Below are positions 38,401 to 50,600 of a DNA stretch of 64,000 nucleotides, one piece after another. This DNA is from Bugulina stolonifera (taxonomy: Eukaryota; Bryozoa; Gymnolaemata; Cheilostomatida; Bugulidae), in NCBI GenBank assembly GCA_935421135.1, contig OW285188.1:14113233-14177232 (forward strand), given 5' to 3'. A program made the translations under genes and the position numbers. Position 1 is the first letter of the stretch; each line of letters begins with the position of its first letter. The notes beneath the pieces are model-generated. The model was not told the origin of the DNA and ran no database searches. It saw only the letters and a program-made list of their open reading frames with translations.

Positions 38401-41400
38401 TATAAGAAACTGGTATCCATACAGCTACTACGATTATATAATATCCAGCTCATTTCAGATGTTATAAGTGTAGGTCACTACATGTAGGGCCTATTAATAA
38501 AATATTACTAAATTACATAATATTATTATCTTAATGAGACAAGATGGAAGCAAGCTGAACTTGTCAGGCTGTTATCACTTTTGGTGTGAATCTGAGAAAC
38601 TGCCCATTTGTATTTAGGAAATTATTAAATATTGACGATTTCCCAGCTCTATTATTTACTGTAGCCTACTTTCGTATTTTTCAGTCTTTCGTCAACACAG
38701 GAACAAATCTAGCATTGAGCTTTGCTGCTGATCCGTACAGTGACAACTCAGATGATCGGCTTCCCACCAAAGACACTGTAGATTTTGATAAAGAGCAAGG
38801 AAAGGTGAGTGCACTTACTGCATTGTTAATATTACACATCAATATAATTTTGAACATTTTTGGTAGGTATGTAGATCAATGGGGACACAAATCCTAAAGC
38901 CAAAGAAACAACCGTAGAAATTATTTCTCTTTGCTAATCGGAGAAAACAGTGATTTTTCTACTTCAGAGAACCCTCTGACCTCCGTCGAACTTGTCATGC
39001 ACGCAAGAAATCAGAGATGACTTGGTTCCCAAAAGCAATGGCTGAGAATATTTTTGGTTAACTGTAGAATTAATTCATATACAGTATACATCCAAACCAT
39101 TTAGAACCTAGGCCAGATAAATGCAGATAGGGCACTACAACCTGTTGGTGTCTGTTTGCCTTTCTTCAGTTCCAGCTTTCAAAACAAAGAAATCATCTTT
39201 GCATTGTATAATCTCCACTAATTATGTACACATTGACAAAGAAATTACCTCTGGTTTAACATGTACAATGTACATGTACATGAATAGACCAGTCTGTACA
39301 AGATATAAAGATGCATAAAATACACAATAATATTGCATAATATATTTAAATTGTGGTGTCAACCATTCTTGATCCCACCTGTCCAGAACTTCCCTTCTGG
39401 TAGCAAAACTCTCCTGTCTTCCTTGTAGCTAATGTAAAAGATGTCGTATGCATTGAAATTAGAGCTAAACTGATGGAAGCACTCTAGTGTCAGCTTATTT
39501 CTACGTAATATACTACATCCATAATATACTACATCCATATAATGTTTATTAGTTTCTTGAATGAAGATAAATTTTGTTATAGCTTATATTATGGTGTTAG
39601 AAATGCACAACATTTTGTTTAATTTATTGCATTAAATCTAGCCCTTGCCACTGCACCTATTAACTTATATATTCATGTCAGATGTACAACGTACAGTATA
39701 ATGGGTGATCTGCCACAACTGAATTCCTTGAAATTTCCAGCAACTTTTTATATTAGCTACTGGTTTTTCAGAGAGGTTACAGAGTGCTTGAGTTATATTA
39801 ATAAAATGGAAATTATGCTTGACTACCACAACTATCAATGGACGTGTTATATTGCTGTATATACAACAGCAATGTATATATTACATCATGCCATGACACT
39901 TTAATGTAACCACATAATAACATGCATATCAGTTCCTTAGATCCAAAGAGATCCATCCCAATACAAACTTCAAATTTCCTCTCTGCTGATCTTCGGAAGC
40001 ATTTAGCCTTTGGATCTACTTTGAATAAATATTGTATGGCCAACAACATTTCCTAAACATTATAAACATCATTGTAATAAGACAGTGCCCAAGTTTGTAA
40101 TACCTAGTATAATAGGCTATGCATATGAATATGTCATCTAGACTAGATGATAGTACATGGGTATAGATATTATTATATTTAATATATTATATTATCTCTG
40201 TTTTTCAGTTTGCAGAATTTTGGAAGTCTGAAAAATAGTTATTTTCACACTCAAAGTAGTCATAAACCATAATATATGTGTAAATTAATGTGATTATTTA
40301 CCTAGAATGTGACAGGAACTGCAAGTGGCTACAGTGGTTTACCATCTTACAAACTTATTGCACCTATTAACCTTGGAGATAGCCAAAATGTGGTAGTGGC
40401 CTTCTTTGTGATTAATTTATAAAATCAAAATTAGTAATTTATTCTGAGAGCCATCTTATTGTGGATATTATATTAGATGACAACTATTCACAGTTCACAC
40501 TACCTTACCAAGTACCTCTCTAACACTTAGCTCTGCTAAGTGAGTCAAAGTTGAAGTGTTTAGGACAAAGCATATCTAAAAAACTGAATGAGTGTTCTTC
40601 AAGCTCTGAGAATTAGAGCTGTCAGCTATATTTTCCTTCCATCTTAGAGGCTGTTTGATCTATTGAAAATAAACTAAAAAATATTCCTGACACATGTAGG
40701 CCTACAAATTTACAAGATAGAGGTTTCATGCTATTCCTTCTGGCTATTGATACAAAGAGTAAATAATAATCCATTATTAAATATAACTAACAATGTTAAG
40801 CGAGGTTGACCATATTTTTATGTGAAATATTTTTTTGCAAGGAGATTTTTTTCTGAGTAGTCAGGGACTCAGTTTCACGCCTGTGAAAATAGCCCATCCA
40901 TGACTGGGGTTTGAACCCAGGGACCCTGCGGCACCTAATCGTCTAGCACAGTGAACAGAACACATTGCCACTAACACCAGCTCAGCATCTTTAAAAAAGG
41001 AACAATATTTGTAAAATAATTAATATCTCTAATTATTACAGGTTCATTTAAAAGCAAGGTTTATACTAAATGGTGTATGTGTAATATGGAAAGGGTGGAT
41101 TGACTGTAACAGACTTGATGGCACTGCGTGTCTAGAATTTGACGAGGGTAAAGCCTTGGTAAGTGAGTTTAGAGAGCTTGAGGGTGTTTCAGGCAACAAG
41201 GATTATCATTGTGTGGCTGCCTAGAACAAAAGCCTCTCACATATAAAATAATTTTCATAATAATTCTTTTCTCATGTTGTTTAGGATTACAGAACTGTTC
41301 TTTTTTTGTTAGAAATAGTATTCCACCAGAATCAATAGAATAGACTGTAGGCCTACCATAATAAATTATTGTATTGTTGTTTACTAGTTGAGTGGAATTA

Positions 41401-43702
41401 TAATTATTATTCTATTATTTTGGTTAGATAGAAGAATCTAGAGAAAGGGAGAGGCAGGAAAAGATAGCTCTGCAGATCCAGGAATTCAATCAACAACAGA
41501 GGCTATATAGCGAACAGGAAAGACAAGCTGACGAATCAGAGGTACTGTCAAAATACTGCTATTTTCAGGCTTTTTAAAGACAATTTTAATTTATGACATC
41601 TAAAGTGCATAATATCCTACACAACAAATCTACGTTAAAAACATGTCACTAAATCTATTGTCCTTGAAAACAGAATGGAGGAAGACTATCTGTGGATACA
41701 TACCATTCTCAGTTGTACATTGTCCAATATAGCGATGTTCAAAAACTTACACAAATTTTAAAATTGTGCACTTTTTCCCAATTTCTGCCAGCACTATTGT
41801 GCTGGACAGTGTACATTATGATAATGGTGAAAATTTTATGTAACAATCTTGTAAATATGCAAAACGTGCAACAATAAGAAAAAAAAACATAATAGTGGTT
41901 TTGCACATTTATTAACTACAAAATATTATATTCATCGGTACACATAAATTGTAACGTCGAGTAAAAATCTCAAAACTGGTCCTTGATATACAAAAAAATA
42001 AATACTCCCCTCACTGCTGCCTTCAATCTGTCTGCTACTTATATGTAGAATTGAAATAAAATAAGATTTTTGCGGCAAAAAATCTATTCAAATTTTGCTC
42101 ATTATTATTTACTAGCTGAACTGAAGTTGCCACTTCCACCAGGCTACACCTTCATATTATTAATAAATAATAATTCTGTGTGACACTCACTGATTAGCAT
42201 TTCTATAGTCGAGAGTTTTTGCATTGCACTGCAAAACATCTTAATAAGAACCAATCTTGTTGTTCTCGTCACCCTCAAGGCAATGAAGTTGGCAAATTGT
42301 CTTTTTTTGTTAAAAATCAACTCTGTAAGGAATAGTAATTTTTACTAATAAATAATCTTATTATAATAATGCGTAATAGTCTGCTCACATATTTTCTTAG
42401 TGTAGTAAGTGTTGGGTTACTCACTGTTTTGTAAGTTACTAACTGGTTGTTGCTCATTGGCCATTACAGTGGAAACTTCATGAATAAATAATATTGTGGT
42501 TGTACATGAGACCACAGGACTTTGCTTGTTGTGTATAAGTGAATAGAAATAGCATAGATGAAGGCAAACAGTGCTCTGAGTAGTGATAAAGTAATCTTGT
42601 AAACAGGAAGTAGGTCTCAGTCACACTCACTTTGATCACTTTGATCACAGTCAAACTCAGAATTACAACTCAATTTGGTATATTGCTGCTATTTACCTAA
42701 CACTGGCTTTTGCATTTTTGAGGCTGGGATATATTGTACCTCCCAATAACTGTTGACTCTAGTTACTATTAGAAAAGAGCATACAGACTAATCTTAATAG
42801 AACTTCAATGTGGAATTATTAGATAGATTAGAATAATCATCCACCAAAATATGTTCATGTAATTATGTCTAAAAAGCGAAACAGGATGCAAAGTAATCTT
42901 GATCTAATACGTCTTCTGAACAAGTTTGACACAGTTTTAGAAATTCTAAGAGGAAAATCGTACAAAGTGAAAATATATCATCATTTTTACTATAATTGGG
43001 TCATAAACTATCAATAAGCAAAGACAGAGAGAAACAGTATGGGAATAGTTAACTAGAAGAAACATGTATTTTATGTATAGGCCTACACATTTTATACTAT
43101 GTTAATTGTGGGGCCTACCAGCTTTTTATATATAATTTATATTTTTTCGATATATTATAAACACTCTGGGCTGTGGGCAGTGATGGTAAATCATATTTAC
43201 AATCCTAAACACCATCTTCTAGTAGTAAATACTAACATTGTTTACTAAGTATGCAATATTCAACCCTCAACCTCAAAAATGCATAGTAGTAACTAATCAC
43301 TCAACTTTTGAAAAACTATGTAAATTTTCTAAACTATAATAAAACTCACTGTTATTTTAGCCTGCAGCAAGAAATTAAGAAATTGGGCTAAATTTGTGAT
43401 GTTAGCAGTCCAATATAAAAAAATTGAGAAATAAGCAGTTGGGCGTTGTAGGAGTTAATCCTGTCTTGTCGCTAATAATATAAATATAGAGGTTGTTTAT
43501 GCATGACTTGATAGTATTTTACTGTAGGCTCATACTGTAAAAATATTTTTAAATGATTTTGGTAAACTTTTTGTGAAGAAATATGTTTATAAATAATCAT
43601 GGAAAAAAGCTTGTTAGAATTTCATATCCTATTCTCCATATTTTGTAGAATTTAAGACGAATGCGTAGAGCAGGCGGAATCAAGTTGGAACAGTCGTTGT
43701 GA
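35452..43702 (+). CDS. CBFB: core-binding factor subunit beta
   Basis: Six exons, all phase 0, encode 201 residues: 35452-35565, 36964-37050, 38685-38804, 41042-41158, 41428-41541 and 43649-43702. CBF beta does not bind DNA itself; it binds the Runt domain of RUNX transcription factors and stabilises their DNA contact. The match to the family is strong along its length: RVYPDQRSQFENGELFRKL (15-33), YTGYRDRPTQERQAKFQ (41-57), FVNTGTNLALSF (69-80), ARFILNGVCVIWKGWID (111-127) and RLDGTACLEFDE (130-141). The C-terminal exons give a charged helical tail (SREREREQEKIALQIQ). The start is the ATG at 35452; this adds 13 residues (MYPGHPQARLRSQ) before the position where vertebrate CBFB begins (MPRVVPDQR). 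Intron 2 holds a 15-bp minisatellite; intron 3 a tRNA-like element and an exon-like open frame. It implies a RUNX gene elsewhere in the genome. Confidence 0.95.
37296..37446. repeat. 15-bp minisatellite with 60-bp higher-order period
   Basis: About ten 15-bp units of the type TTACCACCTTAGTAG, TTGCCATCTCAGCAG, TAACCACCTCAGCAG and TAACCACTTCAGTAG, in an order that repeats every four units. Read on the minus strand it stays open as a Val/Thr-rich pentapeptide repeat, but there is no sign of a gene. It lies in CBFB intron 2. Confidence 0.85.
40306..40422 (+). other. exon-like open frame in CBFB intron 3
   Basis: A TTTACCTAG acceptor is followed immediately by 38 open codons (NVTGTASGYSGLPSYKLIA...) and TAA. 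It is in the phase left by CBFB exon 3. If spliced in, it would replace the second half of CBF beta, losing the VIWKGWID region. There is no other support. Confidence 0.25.
40905..40985 (-). mobile_element. tRNA-derived SINE head or tRNA pseudogene
   Basis: On the minus strand CTGGGTTCAAACCCCAG forms a perfect 5-bp T-stem with a TTCAAAC loop (B box at about 40906-40918), and TTAGTGGCAATGTG about 45 bp earlier is a plausible A box. The rest does not fold into a full cloverleaf, so it is read as a SINE head or pseudogene rather than a working tRNA. Confidence 0.5.
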
Positions 43703-44618
43703 GATTAATATTATAAATACATGTGCGCTCTTCTGCCATACGCTCTCTCAGAGACAGTAATTCCTCATAAGATCTCGTAGCTATCATCATCTACAATACT
43801 CTCTACTGTTTCCAAGACCAAGCCAGTAAATGTACATACGCATACAACTCATTACAAGAAATATTATACCCATAGTATCTATGGATGGGATGTAATAACT
43901 GGTTTAAATTAAAATCGACCATGTAAGGAAAAAGTAGCCTTATGACCAGACCGTTCTGGAGATCTATCCACTATTGTCATTAGAAATACCGGTGTTCTGT
44001 TACAACAGAAGAGGCCATGTGCCTATAACCAGAGATATGAGCTGGTTATACAGCTAGAACCGTTAGTCTGTGGACACTGATGTAAAAGCTAGAAACAGTG
44101 ACAAGCACAACAGGACATTGAGTTATTGTCTGATTTGAAGATGACCTAATCTAAATGCCTCTGAATAGAAAGTTATAATATTCCTAACTCAAAGGTGGAA
44201 CTGGCTAGTATAAGTGTAAATATTGTATACCTGCTTGTTATTATTTGATATAAGGAAGAAATTTTGTTGGTTCTCGTGGCTTGGAGGCTTAATAATAACT
44301 CCATTCATTCTACCAGGTTCACCTGGTGAAACTTCACACATTTAATTAATGTGCAAAAAACTCTACAGATATTATATATATGAGCCATGTCTTTAGATAG
44401 AATTTATTATATTTTTTTTCACAAACAGCAATTAAAGCCATGATAAATGTATATTGTCATTATCACCTTATTTTGTTCAATCAATAAAATAAAATGAAAC
44501 TTTTGAAATCTCTGGTGAATATAGGAAAGTAAATAAAGTTTTTCACTCTTATTTTGCATACCATGTTACAGTCCATTTGTAAAATAGGTAGTAGTGGTTC
44601 CATATAATGGTCATAAAG
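43703..44618. other. convergent intergenic region between CBFB and FYVE-ARM
   Basis: Contains the 3' UTRs of both genes. A plus-strand AATAAAATAAAA run near 44484 may serve CBFB, and minus-strand poly(A)-like signals are also present in the AT-rich sequence. No gene seen. Confidence 0.45.
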
Positions 44619-47600
44619 CTAGGGCCGGCATATATTAACTGCAACTTCACTCAGAGCCTTGTTAATGGAGGTGGCTACTCCAGGAGCTCTCATCAATTTA
44701 GTGAGAAACAGTTCTCCATTCTCTCTAAAATATAAATATCCTGCTATTTGAGATACTGTAATATGAATATTATGTTACGAAGTTCATAAAACATGAATAT
44801 AATATTATTATGAGGTTGAATGCGCGATCTAGTTTGCATGTAAATAGTGTAACAAGTTTGCCAACAGAAACTGAGTGAAAAGCAAGCTTAATAGCCAGAG
44901 ACCACAGTCTTCTTTAGGAGTACTAGATTGTTTTGTTGGAAGATTGAAAGGAGTCCACACTAAATGAGGCTATGTAAGCTCCATCCTCAACACAGAATAG
45001 TGTACTATGGTGTATGCCAACGTACCAGGTTCTTCACAGCGGATGTATGTTTCCATCCACTATCTATTGCAGGCCTACACTTTAGTTGATTGAAGAAAGA
45101 ATTGCACTGAAAAATCTCAATTTCTGTTTACCATGTGAATAATTCCCGCAGCTTAAAACTGCTGGTAGGTAAGTTGTGACACCTTCAGTGCAAAAATATT
45201 CTCAGAGATGGCAAACTACACCAAGAGCTGAAGATAAATCTCAAAGCTCTCCACCCCTTTGTGTCACATCCTACGGCCAGCTCTAGCACACCACTGACTG
45301 TATTGTCCTTATTTTATACAACAATCATATTATATTTTTTATTACAATAGAATTCGCACAGTTAAATAACAGCGTAACAGTGTAACTTTATAAGTACACA
45401 CCAAAATATGTTTTCACAATAATACATGTATTATGAAGAGTAATAGATCACCTGATGATGTTCTGGCCAGCCATATCAGGAGACTGGGCTAGTAGGTTTA
45501 CTAGGACAGAAAGTGCATGATTCTCTGTTCTCTTATCGGAGTTGGTAGAATGCAGTGCTGAAACCACCTTGGGAACCAGGGGAACCTAAAAAATAAATTA
45601 TTATGAAATTTATTCTAGCTAAATGAACAATATAATGGCACATAATACACACACATTATATACATGTATATATATATATACTGTATATACATTATAAACG
45701 TATACCTATACCTCATACAGGTGTGAGTTGAGGTTTGTTGAGATGTACAAAGTGTGTATAATGTTCACAAGAATCATACACGTACGGTAAAGGGATATTT
45801 CGAAAAAGACAGTTCAAAACTGTGTACATGTAGATTACATTTAGAAGAACACAACTCAGAGATAATTAATTTAATGAATTAAAAAAGTGTAATATTAAAA
45901 ATAAAAATTAGTTGAAATCTGGGGTTTCAAACTGTCTAGTTTCAAAACGTCCCGTCTCGAACTGTCTTTCTCAAACAGTTGCAAATTCTACACATACATC
46001 TACGAGCATGTAGCCAGAATATCTGTTACCTGCTAGTAGCTTACAGATGGAGGGTATAATAAATAATAATCTATATAATATTATTCATGTTATGAATATG
46101 CTGTGATGGCAAGTGGAGCTGTTTACTCACATGGACACAGAGGTAATGGATGAACATCAAGGCCAAGCATGTAATGGAGAGCAAATAAAATCATACAATA
46201 TCAATATACATGATTGAAATATAATATTTAATATTACAGTATTATATTATAATGTTTTATTATAATATTACAGTATAATATTATATAATGAGGTACAGCA
46301 ACATCGACATACATTTAGAATAACTATATTATATATAATGGTGCCATAACTACCATAAACACCATATAAGATGTACATGTTTTGTACATAAGCATAGTAA
46401 TACAATAGATATAATAATGGTACCACCATAGACATAAAGGAGCTGCTCTGTACCTCCTACTGCTACCACACTGTTTTTCCATCACTGTTCAATAACAAAC
46501 AAAGTAATAGTTGCACTGAAAATGTCAAAATCTTGTGTAACCTCAAATACCGCAACTCCAAAATTTAGGTCAATGATAAGTTGAATATATATATAATATA
46601 TTATAATATTAACTTATAAAGTCTGTATACTGGTTGTAATTTCTATATCATTAATCCGTGGTTTGTTACATGGTTTATGATGGTCCTAACTGGTAGTAAA
46701 ACTTATAATAATCTGCCGTTATGATCAAAACACAAGCCGCCTCTAAACATTTTGGAGTAAACAAAACTGGCTATTAATCAAATATGTAATAAAAGAGTGG
46801 GTTTTGAGACATATCTATACCCACCAGAGTGTTAAGTTCACTAAATTCAGGTGAGCATATCTTGCATAATAAGATATTTAAATGTGTTTATAACTCGTAT
46901 GTCCTGTGACTGCAAACAAATAGTCATTTTCTATCACTGAACGGGGAGACTTTTACACAGGAACTTTTACACATAAATAACTTCTGTAATGATGATTTCA
47001 CTGCATATAGTTCATTTTTTTACTGCAGGACACATAGAAAAGGATATCTTTTGATCTATGTATTTAATTATATAACATTTTAAATAAAATTAAATTATGT
47101 TTTCGAGTAAAATAAAATTATCCAAAGTGTAACATCTGTTTTCTACTGGCACTGGGTGGGTTGGTAAATCAGAAACAAGTAGTTATTAATTTAATATGAT
47201 ATGGAATAAAATGATATTCATGAACAGGTGCTGGGATGTGTCCCAGCTGGCTAGTAATACTGTATTTATATAACAACTTAGTAAAATGTCTTCATTTTTA
47301 TACTTAGTGCCCTGATAAGCTAACAAAGTCTAATAAACCGATCTTTATTTGTATTGAATAAATTTAAATATTAATGATACTTGTACAGTGCATAATAGAG
47401 CTGTATAGTTGCTCATGGTAGCATAACGTCTGTAATTAGAGTATTATATATAATGTACTGCGGCAGAACAGCAGAACTAAAACATGTGTTGAAGAATAAA
47501 ATAAGGAGAGAGAGAAGACTATGACTGATGATGAGCAAATAAAATATATTAATATATTGTTATATTATTAATATATTAATAAATATATGGGTGTATTGTA

Positions 47601-50600
47601 ATATACTGGAGAATTATCTACCCTCTGATAAAATTTTTAATATTTCAATCTCTTCCATCCGAAAACATGGAGATTAACAGTAGCAGAGTCACACATGTAG
47701 TCAACTTTAGATTCCCTATATAACCTTGAAAATGCCATTGTGTTATCTTTTTCACGAAAAGAAAAAAAATGGTTTGAAGTAATATATCGTAGTTAACATG
47801 TCATATTATCGATAGTGCTACTACAACATTACTGATGTCTTTACAGAATAGTAATAACTATGACATGTGAAAGTATATGAAATAATTCAGCTCATACTTA
47901 CTAGTATAAAGGTGTGTTGAGGGTACTGAGAGAAATTAGACAAAGCTCTGATGACATGTTGGTAATACTGTGAGGAGGAATCCGTTAGTAGAGCACCCAA
48001 CCTAGATACGACTGCTGTGAGGTGAGGCTATAACATGTAAATGTATATTAGGTAATATATAAGATGTATAACGCAAGTCATCATGTACATATACATGTAT
48101 GAACATCTGGTATGATGAAACTTCTAATAGTTGAGTCATATATTTTTGTCAAGGAGGTGGATAGTGAACAACATCCATATTAATCTGGAGGAGTGGGTTT
48201 TGGTCTCCACCCTCAAAGAGACCGATACTCCCAGGCATCTCTTAGTTTGTATTTCTATTCCATGCATGTAGCCAGTTAGCCAACACTATATGTATTATAA
48301 TATCACAATTAGAGGAAAGCTAAAATAAAAGATATATTATATTAATATAATAATTATTTTATTGTATTAATAACAATATGCAACCTATCCCATCTTCCCT
48401 ATCAATATTTTTATACCGGAATACTATTTCAACTATTTACTGGCTACTATACAAGCTATATTCTGGTTAAATAATTATTAAAAAGACAGAATATTCCAGT
48501 ATAAAAATGTTGATAGGGAAGATGGGATGAGTTGTAGGCCTATATCGTTATTATTATGTATTATCTATGGGCTTATCATACATGTATGTATACTATATAG
48601 TAATAGGCCTATTATATAGATGTAATACCATACTATATATATTGTGTAGTACCTATCATGTGTACTATATAGTATCGTATTATATAAAATATTCTGTATA
48701 GTACTATGTCATGTATACTGTAATATAGTGCTAGTAATATATTTTTGTAGTTTTCCTAGAGAGAATATTAATTATAATTATTATTTAGTGAGCTAATTTA
48801 TCTATTAGGTAAAGACTTTGGAATTGTGGAGTGACACGTCAAGTTACTCAAAACATTTAGGAGTTGTTCTTTGGTTTGTTGACAAGACCTTAGTGAACAA
48901 ATAAACAGGAGCATAAGAGAGTCGAAATCAGACGTAAACAAAGTAGCCATTTCTTATCAGCGGAAAAAGGTAGAAAACTCCTAAATTTAATGTACGCCTA
49001 CATGTACACAGACCGATCTGATTGAATAATAAATAAAAAAACAATTTTTGTTATTAACAACAGAATGATGATTATTGTGGTACAAAGCAGGGCTTAGATA
49101 CTGGTACTGGTAGGCCTATATTACTACTAATAGGTATTCTCCAAAGTGAAGCATTGACAAGTTGAATATGAATTTAGTCACAAAATTAGCACATCTATTG
49201 CACACACACCCTCATCTTCTATCAAATCTACGATGCTTATTAGAGCATTGTCAAGTAGCTACTGAACCAGTCAACAAAAACATGCTGGTAATTGGGTTTA
49301 ATATTCTTTCAATTGGGACTCATTGCAAAAGAAAGGGTATCCATTGCAGGCCATTCATTGTCTAGTTTTTGAATTGGAAATAGCCACAATTTAGGCTAAA
49401 AATAGTAAAATACTTGAAAATATATCAAATAGAATGGACATGACAAAAGGTCAAAACAACCATTGGTAGTAGTAGCTAGAGACTAGCTCATAGAAATCTA
49501 CTCTACACATGTATATGTGTGTGTTAATTTATCAACTGGCCTACCCATCTACAATGTACATGTAGGTATACATATATACATATACATGTATGGAGAGAGA
49601 TAATATATTCAGACATGCTTAGTTGTCTTCCCATGTAAGTAATCTAGTGGTTTCTAGCTTGGCTTGCTCTTTTCCCTCCAAGTCATAAATCTAAAGCTGT
49701 GTTTATGCTTGCAACTTGGTCAACTCAACCTGCCGAGGCCATTAGTACATAACATTCTATGTACTTGTGCAATATATACACTATATGCTTATACTTGGAA
49801 ATAAAACAAATTTTAAGGTATTTTGCATTTGGTTGCTCATTAAGCAACCAGCTTATAGAACTCAATTTGATTTGAATAATATTGCTTGTAAATTATATTC
49901 AAAAATGTGTGTACAGGGAGAAATAATGTAACCAGGTTGCAGTGATTCATAACTTTTTGATTTTAGTGACATACAGTAGCTCTGTGTGAACCAGGCCAGA
50001 CTATTCACCAAAGTGTCACACATAAACTCAACATTAGAAGTGTGACTATATAACCCAATATACATGTACATGTTATGCAGACCCTGCTTCCTTATATGCC
50101 AGACAGACAGAGCACTTTCAGTCTCTTGGAAATTATTCTAGTGCTGGACACACCAGATTTCAGACACTAGTTCCTTGTGAGGTGATGATTCAGAAAATAC
50201 ATGTTACTAGGCTGTGTTTTGCATAAAATATCCTAATATCTTACTATGCCATTCCTAATAGGGAATGGAGAATAGATATATTACTGTAATGTAAAAGTCC
50301 AATATTGTGGGACAGAGGACAATCCATTCCCCTTGTTGGACACATGCATGTACAAACCCCAGTGCTCGAAGTGTGATTATATGGGAGTATACGGTGTGTA
50401 CCCACCTCAATTTTAGTGGTTATACGGCCAGCAGGCTCATTTTGATAGCCAGTTTTCCCCCATACAGTCACTGTGGACCTGGTAGTGTAGTGGTATTGCT
50501 TGACTATCATTCATAGTGTCTTGAGTTTAAATCTCACCAGAGCATTATTTTTTTCATTTTAGTAATTCACTAATTTCTTAGCTACTATAAGATTAAGTGG

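Noticed and set aside
50475..50550. Functional tRNA gene
   Set aside because: The acceptor stem does not pair and the anticodon loop is two bases short.
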